From: Amylostereum areolatum
Lineage: Eukaryota; Basidiomycota; Agaricomycetes; Russulales; Stereaceae
Length of the DNA: 64,000 nt
NCBI GenBank assembly: GCA_012932865.1
Contig: SAXG01000015.1
Location: 744,001 to 808,000 of the forward strand
Reading direction: 5' to 3'
The stretch's first letter is position 1. Each line of letters starts with the position of its first letter. A program made the position numbers and the translations under genes. The notes beneath the pieces are model-generated. The model was not told the origin of the DNA and did not search any database. It worked only from the letters and a program-made list of their open reading frames with translations. Positions 56,468 to 64,000 of the stretch are shown here, one piece after another.

Positions 56468-57177
56468 GGCGGATCCAGAGGTATACTCGACGAGCTCGTC
56501 GCGCCGATGATCTATCAAAAGACACAGAGCAAGGCGGGAGCAGGGTCTTGGAGAGTATCGCGGGGGCCCTAGATGTTCAAGATATTGGACTGGCGAAGAA
56601 CCAAATGTATAGGTCTGCGCCGAGTAGGGAGACCAAGTTGGCCGCCAGATTCGTAACTAGTATGTCGTGAGCAGTAGCTCGCAGGTTGTTTTTATACCAC
56701 CCTCTTTTCTGTCAACACGTGTCGGATCTTCTTGGCGGGTACACGAGGCATTGGAGAGTATAAATGAGAATATAAACCGCGTCGAAAGCCGGCGAGCAGA
56801 TGGAGTCGAACAAGTGACCAGGGTTACATGAAAGTTGAATGTACACGTTGAACGCTGAAAGACTGTTGGACGCCGTTGAACGTTGAATCTGCGCGCGCAG
56901 ACCGAATACCCGCTCTACTAGACCTCTAATATCTCTCAAATCTCAACGACTGGTCCAGAGAAACGGGTACTACACTGTACTACATAGTGGCGACTTCAGC
57001 GGGGATAAACATTGTAATAGCATGAGCAGGTGCGATGCGACGGTATTTATGGGCAAATGCTGGAGAGATTGTAAGGAAAACGATACAGTACTAAATTGAG
57101 CGTCAGGCGAGAACAGATCCCAAAGAACGCAGTAAGGTATGGTCGGAAATACAGCTAGACGTTTCTTCTCTTGTAGT
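56468..57177. other. Intergenic region upstream of the glucanase
   Basis: About 0.7 kb between two leftward genes. A short leftward frame at 56,712-56,939 has no motif. It should include the glucanase promoter and the exportin-T 3' UTR. Confidence 0.4.
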
Positions 57178-60100
57178 CTACAGGGAAAACGGATACATGT
57201 CATGAGGTGGATCGTGAGGCGCGTACGAAGTCGGCGAAATATTTTCGGAATTGTTTTGTGTCCAAATCACGCATCTTGGTCGTGAAATCCATAGCTGTAT
57301 CTGCTGGCCAGTTTTGGGAAGGGAGGTAGACGGAGACAAAGAACTCGTAGGCTTCTTGACCACGCGTGCGTCCGATGTTTTGTAGAAGGCTGGCGATTTC
57401 GTGCAAAACCTATGAGCGTGGCATGAGCGCGGGTAGTGACGAGAATAACAGAAGACCATACCACAAGTACTTGACCATCCTTGATGTTCAGGTCTGGTAG
57501 TGAAAGAACACGGAACGCGAGCGGGACAACGCTTTCGTAGATGAACCGTTCAAATCCTGGCAACCCTTGCGTGGCAGATGCATCACTGCCAGCCAGGATA
57601 TCCGAGGCGGGTTGACCCCACACGCTGACACTGCGGCTTAGGAACATGAGCCCCGCCTTTTGACTGAGTGGGTCTGAGATGTCTCCTGCGAGCTGAAGCA
57701 TGCTCTCTAGCACACGCTCAAAGCTCTCCTTGTTTCCCTGAGTAATCGTCAAAAAGGGTTTCTACGGCCACCAAAAACTGGCGCTTACGGTTGGAGATGA
57801 AGATGCCATGTAGTTTTGACGTCAGGATGTTGTTGAGTAGTGCGAGGTATGCTCGTTTTGTCTCATTGTAAGAGAGGACATCGTCCGTCCTATTGACGGG
57901 TTGAGACATGAGGCCGGAGATGTGGACGTTAAGTGGGCCGATTAACTCGTCGAGTACGTCGAACAGATCTTGCTAAAGAAAGGTCAGAAATGAGACGGTC
58001 GGGCATACATGAAAGAAGATAGCACAAACCTGCAGTCGATGAATCAAGAGGTTTAAGAAGTTCATGAAATCGACCAGCTCATTGGGTTCGAAGTGGGCGA
58101 GCAAGTTTGCCATAAGTGTAGGGATGAGATGGGTGACCTCGGGCCCGGTCGTAGCCAAAATGCGCGCGAAGGCGAAGCGAGTCTACAGACAAACATGGGT
58201 AAGACACGGTGTGGAGACGGATCCTTGATGGTTACTTACTGCTTCTCGGACGGCTTTGAAAATCTTCATAGCTTCCAGCGAGACCAGTATCGCTTGCGCG
58301 ATATCCCGGAACACGTTTAGTGGAGGGAAAATATATCCTTCTGGGACGGGAGACGGATAGTCTGGAAAACCCTTGGCGATATTCCCAAGCGCCATGATGA
58401 CACGGTGAATTTTCAGGATAGGGAGGACGTCTTGCACAGCCCTTGACAGACTGGATATCCACGGCAAGCTCGTCCAACAAAGGACGAACAACTGAAAGGA
58501 GTATGGCTGGCTGTTCGGGAGATTTCCAAAATAAGGAAATAAGTATGCCGATTGCCTCGAATATGTATTGTTGGGGATCTTGCGCGGAGGTCGCTTCTGC
58601 TAGTAGTGCCAAGGGGTCCTCCACCTCTCCCGCTTCCGGCTCTGGCAGCTCAACTTGAATGGCTAGCGTATCGCGTATGCCCTCAATTAATGTACCAGCC
58701 AGCTCCACGGAGATATCGTTACGACCTTCTTTGATGAATCGATAGAAGAGGTAGAATACGCGTGATCGCACGCTTTTTTCTGGATTATGCAAACCTCTAA
58801 AACAGCTGTAAGTAACGAGTATGCGAGTGGAGAAAGGTAAGGTTACCTGGGGCCCACCATTGCCTGCAACGCAGGGACGATGCACTCCTTGCGAACCTTG
58901 AAGAAATCTCCATAACGAGCAAGGGTCTCAAAGTACTGCATCACGACCGTTTGGTGAGGATAGGGCGGAAACCCCCGACTCGATGAGAGCAAAAAGCAGT
59001 TCCCCGTGGGTAGTAAGGGGGTACTCAGTGTAATCCACTTCTTTGCGTCTTTCTTTCGGAAGAGCAGGAGCTTGGCAAAAGGCTCCGCGCCCCTTCGGGC
59101 CAGCTGATATACATGTTAGACGAGAGATGGAGAAGAATAAACGAATGCGACTGACATTTGTTGATCTCGCCATATATAAATATCAGGTAGATTGCAAGCT
59201 CGGCGTCGTGCCATTTCACGGGAACACCACTTCTGTACGCCGATAATGTTTCCACTGCTTGATTACGGACGGCATCTGTGACGAGGTCCTGGTCAATTGA
59301 GAGCACGGAGTCCACGAATGACCGGAGGTCCTAAACGACTACCAGCATCAATCCTACGATATGTCCAGTGTCTAGTGCCATGAAGACCCACCTTGCGCAG
59401 TACCTCAAATGCAGACCTTTCGTCGTCATCAAGGTCATCCATATCTGCGTCTTCTTCCCACTTCATTTTGCGAAGGATAACGCCGAGCAGAGAGATCAAG
59501 AACGATTTCTTGTCATCGGGGAGAGGATCTGTTGACAGCTTGCGGCTCCGCTTGTACTGAGAATGTAGTGTTAGATGGACAAAGCATGAATGAAAATCAT
59601 GGTCCTTACGTTAGCGAGGACGTTCTGCAGCATGGGGAAGATGGTGGAGCAGGTGTCGTCGTAGTCATCGGCCATAAATTGAAGCATCACTGGCAGGATC
59701 TGTTGAAGTAGGCCAGAAGTCTCTCCACGTACATCTTCAGGTGTGCCATCCTATACAACATTAGCACGGATAGAAGAAGAGTAAAGAGAACGCGTACATC
59801 GAGCAGTTTGACCAGCTCGAGACCAAGGACATTCAGAAGCCGCCCTAGTGCCTCGCGGTAAGACTCTTCGCCTTCATCAGTCTCCTTCCCGCGCGCGACC
59901 TGCTCAGCTCGTGTCTTTCTCCTCCAAAGCGCGGAGGACCTCGCCGAGGGAAAGGACCTTGATAAGCTGGAGTTTGTCAGACGGCTCCTTCAGCCCTTTC
60001 GATACGATACGAAGGAGAGCCCCGGAGGTTGCAAGCCGGATAGATAATGAGGGGTCGGATAGCAATGTAAAGAGGAGGGGCACTGTGACCGGGGTGACGG

Positions 60101-61228
60101 TCAAGTTAATATCAACCCAACCTATAGACGCCATGACCATCAGCAATGCAGCTGAACCGAAGAGAAAGTCTGATACACATACCCGCATAAGATCCAAATG
60201 TCCGGATACCAAGATCGACGACCTCGATGGCCTCTGCGACCTCACGATCGGGGAAGCCAGAAGACCCCCCTTTCCGCAATCGAGCCATCCTTTCTGCGCT
60301 GTCGGCAACAATTGTCAATACTGCTTCGTTGATGCGGGCCGCATCGCGTTCGCGAACAGCGTCGCGCACGCGAGCGTCGCGCACGTGTCGTACGGTAGTG
60401 AACTGGCGTGCGGCTTTTACGAGCTGGTCGGCCACCTCTCCGGAAATCTCGAGAACGATGTGAAAGAATAGGAGAGAGACGTGGGTGTTGAAGGACGTCT
60501 GAGAGGAGGACTCGGCGGGGCGCATGAGCGCAAACAGATCAGGGAAGAATGTGGGCCATTGTTCGACGTAGGTGGTTAGGAAGAAGAGTGTAAGGGTGTG
60601 AGAAAATTTGTTGCGAAGAACTGCGAGGGGAGCTTAGCGGCGATACAAGTAACAAAGAGATTCATGCACTGACATGGAGCGGTAGATTCTGCCGATCCAT
60701 AGGTGTATTCAGATCGGACGTAGGACATGAGAGTTTGTTGTAAAGTTTGGAATGACTCCGCATCTAAGCCTTCAAACCTAGGTAAAATTCTCGTCAGCGC
60801 CTTGATACATCTCGAACCAGAGGAAGAAAGGAATGAGCAAGAATAGAATCTACCGCGCACGTCCGCATTGACCCACGGGTAGAGGGTATGGAAAGTATAC
60901 GCTCGATGCGTCCCACCCCTCATTCAAGACTCTCTGACATTCGATACCACCAAGCCCACCAAGCCCCAGGATCTATTTCTCGAGCAACTTACCTATTCTC
61001 AAAGAACTCGTCTAAAACTCGCAAAGCAAAGAACCGAGCTTGGGTTGGATGTTTGCGAGCGCCTTCTGGGGTGGCATCCACGAACACCTTCAACGCAAGC
61101 TTCCATGTCTCTGCCGCGTTTTGTTGGATATTCGAGATGTATTCGAGTGCTTGTGGTTGTAGAGCGCCCTGAGATGGGTCCGATGCAATGAGGATGGCCT
61201 GGATAAACTGGTTGACTTCCTGTTCCAT
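57178..61228 (-). CDS. LOS1: Exportin-T, tRNA nuclear export receptor
   Basis: The start at 61228 gives MEQEVNQFIQAILIASDPSQ, then ALEYISNIQQNAAETWKLAL and ARFFALRVLDEFFENRF, the N-terminal importin-beta (CRM1-type) repeats. Further exons carry FQTLQQTLMSYVRSEYTYGS, FLRNKFSHTLTLFFLTTYVE, QWPTFFPDLFALMRP, and VDLGIRTFGSYAGWVDINLT, which match the Exportin-T family. Helical HEAT-like exons continue to SLYAPHDPPHDMYPFSL-type sequence ending at 57178. The total length, about 1,000 residues, fits LOS1/Xpot. The protein exports mature tRNA with Ran-GTP. The first intron is about 225 nt, longer than most. One ambiguous frame change near 59,916 (AAA before RAEQVARGKETDEG) could be an extra base or a 41-nt intron. 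Internal exon joins were not all traced. Confidence 0.9.
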
Positions 61229-61743
61229 GACTCGTGCGAGCGGTGAGGCGAGAGGCGTGGGACCAGTCGATCGCCGATTTTGAAAGATTATTGGCTCTGA
61301 GAACGAGCTTGGTGTACGTGGGTGTATTGGAGGTGGAAGAAGAGAAGATGGGGAGATACGTGTCGAAGTAGAAAGCCTAACCGATTAACAAGCTCGACTG
61401 TTATATTTGAGTGGAATCATCGCGCGTCGCGTGAAATCTGATGCACGTGCTGCCTAAACTTGCAACTTGCAAGTTTACGGTGCGACATGTAGCTTCAAGA
61501 CCTCGCAAGTCATAGAAGAGTCACTGCAACGAGAAACGACGAGTAAAAGCTGGTATTCAAGTAGTCTGACCCGTATGTGTTCAGCCTCAAGCCGATTTGT
61601 CTACTAGTACTTGTCGCCCACTGAACTCATCTTCGACCTACTCCCACACGCTGAACATATGCCACGACATGATCAGTCGGAACTGCAGGCGGAAGTCATG
61701 ACATGACCACCTCACCAGGAGAACGTTTCGCCCCGCTTACCTG
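61229..61743. other. Intergenic region upstream of exportin-T
   Basis: About 0.5 kb between two leftward genes. No motif recognised; it should contain the LOS1 promoter and the 3' UTR of the F-box gene. Confidence 0.4.
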
Positions 61744-63392
61744 TCAATCAAAGTCCAAGATCCAGAGATCACCGTTGAATAGTCCGCAACACAACCGTCC
61801 AGTAGTTTCGTCAAAAGCGAGCGACTGGCACGACCTCGGCGTGAAAGGCAGAGCAGGATTGGGGGGTAATAAAACGCTGACCGCAGATGACGCCGGATCT
61901 TCTAGAGGAAAGTGCGAGCGCATGATGCGAAAATCGTCCGTCTCCCAATTCTGTTCTACCCAGACCGCCCTTCGTCCTGTGATTCCTATGCGCACGAGCT
62001 TGACAGATGATTCTGCCGGGAAGGGAAAAGGCTGATCTTGTCGCATTGCTTCGTTCTGCGCGTCTTCTCCGCCGAAGAACAGGCGAACCAAGTGACCATG
62101 GCCGGGAAGGGCATCTTGGAGGTCGAAGAAAAGGAGGGAGACCGTATCGGGCATAGTGATCGAATGATATATAAGAGTATCCGAATCGATGGGATTAGGG
62201 CAGGACGATATACTCAGCTCAGCGAGGTGTCCATAGTCTTCGAAGCGGTCGTCTTCGTTGTCCAGGGACGGTCGGTATTTGAACGAACGGTCGTCAGCAC
62301 TTGTGGCCAATCCATGAGGTAGGTTCAGCACGCGCACAACGATAGTATCTGTGGTTGCGCCGACCAGAATAACGCGATCGGAGGTCAACTTGACGCTGAG
62401 CCGGTTGAGGGGCTGGAGACGACAGTTATGGTGAAGAATGGCATGGCACGAAACAACCTACGTACCTCGTTAAATTTGGGATGGAGGAGTTTTTCCACCC
62501 AGGTCTTGGTGTTGATGAGAGATATCTGGTAAGAATGGCCGGGAAAATCGGCGTCAAAATCTATGAACATGGCGGCAACAAGGTCTCCTTGGATGGCGAG
62601 TTCGTGTATGATGCCCGATGCATTGGCGGGTCTACGATAACCTTTCTTGAGCTGGGCGACATGGAAAGCGTATTCATATTCTGAGCGTTTGATCAAAGGA
62701 ATGTCGTAAATCTGGAGGATGCCTCTGCGAACAGGTGGGTGCGAGGATCAAATATAATGGGCACGAAACTCACTTGTCGACTTGTTCGCCAGCATATGTG
62801 GTGATTGCAAGCGTCACAGTGTCACGATCCCCATCGAGTGCAGCCACAAAGCGCCTGAATTGACCAGGGACCTCGAGCGATGCTGCTCGATAGACGTCCC
62901 TTGTGTTTGCGATAGACCAGATATTGATAACCGACAAGGGTGAGCCCATACGGCGAACGCGTTGGGCTGTGACGAGGACGGTAGCACCAGCCAGAAGTTG
63001 CATTTCATCGATTGCGGCAGAGTCGGTACGATACACGACAGGAGTGCACTTCGTGATGCGTGGGGAAGTTGCCTTCCAGTTGGATTCGAGGTTGAGGGCA
63101 TGTATGATAAGGCGCTGAAGCTCCTGTCCCGAGAGAGTGGTGGGGGAGATGTCTGGTGGAATGCGCAACGGAAGGCTAACTTTCCGCGCAATCTGATGCC
63201 AAAGATAATCACTGGAACCGCAGGCGTGGAGGACACGACAAGTCTACGTGGAAGTGGTGCGGATGAGAGCAGACACGATACAGCAGAGCCACGTTTGCGC
63301 ACCTGTTTTAAGGCAAGAACATCCCGTAGTGAAACGAGGAGAAAGAGGAGAATGTGGAGGTCGTTTGGGAGTGCGGTCAATGGGCAAACCAT
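61744..63392 (-). CDS. F-box protein with a long C-terminal domain
   Basis: The start at 63392 gives MVCPLTALPNDLHILLFLLV followed by SLRDVLALKQ, a typical F-box, then an intron and DYLWHQIARKV-like continuation with SPTTLSGQELQRLIIHALNL and ESNWKATSPRIT. The rest reads as repeated beta strands (LLAGATVLVTAQRV, VINIWSIANTRDVYRAASLE, VRVLNLPHGL, LVRIGITGRRAVWVEQNWET), consistent with a propeller-like substrate domain. It ends NGDLWILDFD at 61744. It probably recruits a substrate to an SCF ubiquitin ligase; the substrate is unknown. Three introns are visible in the middle (near 63,240-63,310, 62,700-62,760 and 62,400-62,465). The start lies 162 bp from the divergent gene at 63555. Confidence 0.8.
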
Positions 63393-63554
63393 GGAGGAGG
63401 AGGACAAGGAGTCGGAAACGGGCTAAGAGGGAAGTGCGGCCCGTTAGCCGCCGATAGCAGATAAACACGCGGCACTATAAAGGAGAGCCCTCCTCCGAGT
63501 GGCATCGATCCCTTTCTCATTTCCCCCCCATCCTGTCCCCACCGCTCATCGGTC
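63393..63554. promoter_or_regulatory. Compact divergent promoter
   Basis: Only 162 bp separate the F-box start from the ATG of the gene running off the right edge. No specific motif was identified. Confidence 0.45.
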
Positions 63555-64000
63555 ATGGACACAGACAGTCCATTCTTCTCAGAGGTAGAGAGCATCTCCG
63601 ACTCCGACTGGCTCGACATATCCAGTCATGCCTCCGACACCGAGTCTGTCGGTCTCCCAGAGAGCGACCCCGACGACGCCTATGGCAGACCCCCCTCCTC
63701 TCACTCCTCCATCAGTAGTCGTTCAAGCTCCGTTGACGTTTGGGAAGGTCTCCTTGACCAGTCCGACCATGATCTTGAACCAGACCAAGTTCCCGAGCCC
63801 CACGCCGGTCCCGCGCAGTCGGGCACAATCCGCGCTCGCACCTTCGCCTCCCACCGCCTTGCTGAGGAATTGCGAGTGAAGGAAGGTCTGGAGCAAAGCA
63901 TGGTCAGCACCTTGAGCACCTCCCGCAACAGCTCCCTCAGTGCAAGCGCTTCTTCCCCGGCCTCCATCAGTCGTTCTCGCGACCTTCGTCTCTCCTTCCC
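63555..64000 (+). CDS. 5' part of an unknown Ser/Asp-rich protein, continues beyond window
   Basis: The ATG at 63555 opens MDTDSPFFSEVESISDSDWL and the frame stays open for all 148 remaining codons to the window edge. The visible part is acidic and Ser-rich (SDSDWLDISSHASDTESV), then SSRSSSVDVWEGLLDQSDHD, a possible short helical motif, and a segment FASHRLAEELRVKEGLEQSM. I do not recognise the family. The C-terminal bulk of the protein lies outside. Confidence 0.7.
   Translation, partial: MDTDSPFFSEVESISDSDWLDISSHASDTESVGLPESDPDDAYGRPPSSHSSISSRSSSVDVWEGLLDQSDHDLEPDQVPEPHAGPAQSGTIRARTFASHRLAEELRVKEGLEQSMVSTLSTSRNSSLSASASSPASISRSRDLRLSF

Overview
The window looks like ordinary nuclear DNA of a filamentous basidiomycete, most likely a mushroom-forming Agaricomycete. 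The evidence is the very high density of short introns (about 50-65 nt, GT..AG with CTAAC-like branch points), pyrimidine-rich promoters, a WC-2 type photoreceptor partner, a tRNA-Tyr with a short intron, and housekeeping genes whose family hallmarks are of fungal type. I saw no prokaryotic operons, CRISPR arrays or rRNA genes. The species cannot be named from the sequence.

Layout, left to right. 1-1570 (-): an XLF/NHEJ1-like DNA-repair protein running off the left edge, head to head with an FHA + G-patch protein (1819-3006). 3863-5648 (+): B-type cyclin. 6673-10692 (+): peroxisomal multifunctional beta-oxidation enzyme FOX2 with about 25 exons and a C-terminal AKL. 11777-14431 (-): vacuolar Ca2+/H+ exchanger with 18 exons, one of them 8 nt. 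15777-18031 (-): F-box/LRR protein. 19964-20594 (-): ERG28, head to head with a long Ser/Pro-rich protein (20800-24154). 26037-27783 (+): CS-domain protein with a C-terminal membrane anchor. 28153-29692 (+): truncated IQGAP-type RasGAP. 30203-31280 (+): thiamine pyrophosphokinase. 31518-31849 (+): molybdopterin synthase small subunit. 32344-33881 (-): CCDC174-like protein. 34.0-36.5 kb: an A/T-richer island holding a two-finger C2H2 reading frame. 36550-37631 (-): KRE9/KNH-like secreted, probably GPI-anchored protein. 38018-40692 (-): NCLX-type cation/Ca2+ exchanger. 40855-40958 (+): tRNA-Tyr. 41338-44532 (-): PRMT5. 44781-45775 (-): ankyrin protein, divergent from WC-2 (46503-49000). 50426-51850 (-): SDS22, divergent from a small membrane protein. 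53255-54382 (+): Gln/Pro/Gly-rich protein. 54624-56467 (-): GH5 exo-beta-1,3-glucanase. 57178-61228 (-): exportin-T (LOS1). 61744-63392 (-): F-box protein, divergent from a partial gene that runs off the right edge.

The most unusual global feature is a recurrent frame problem. From about 17.5 kb to 60 kb, gene after gene shows well-conserved family sequence that jumps by exactly one extra base, usually in a short homopolymer. Genes in the first 15 kb (over 40 exons) show none. Thiamine pyrophosphokinase, MOCS2A, WC-2, the NCLX exchanger and the glucanase are the clearest cases. Because family residues are otherwise intact, I read this mainly as consensus-sequence error, but real lesions cannot be excluded from one sequence. 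I found no convincing new multigene system. The genes are mostly unrelated housekeeping functions; the best leads are listed as findings.
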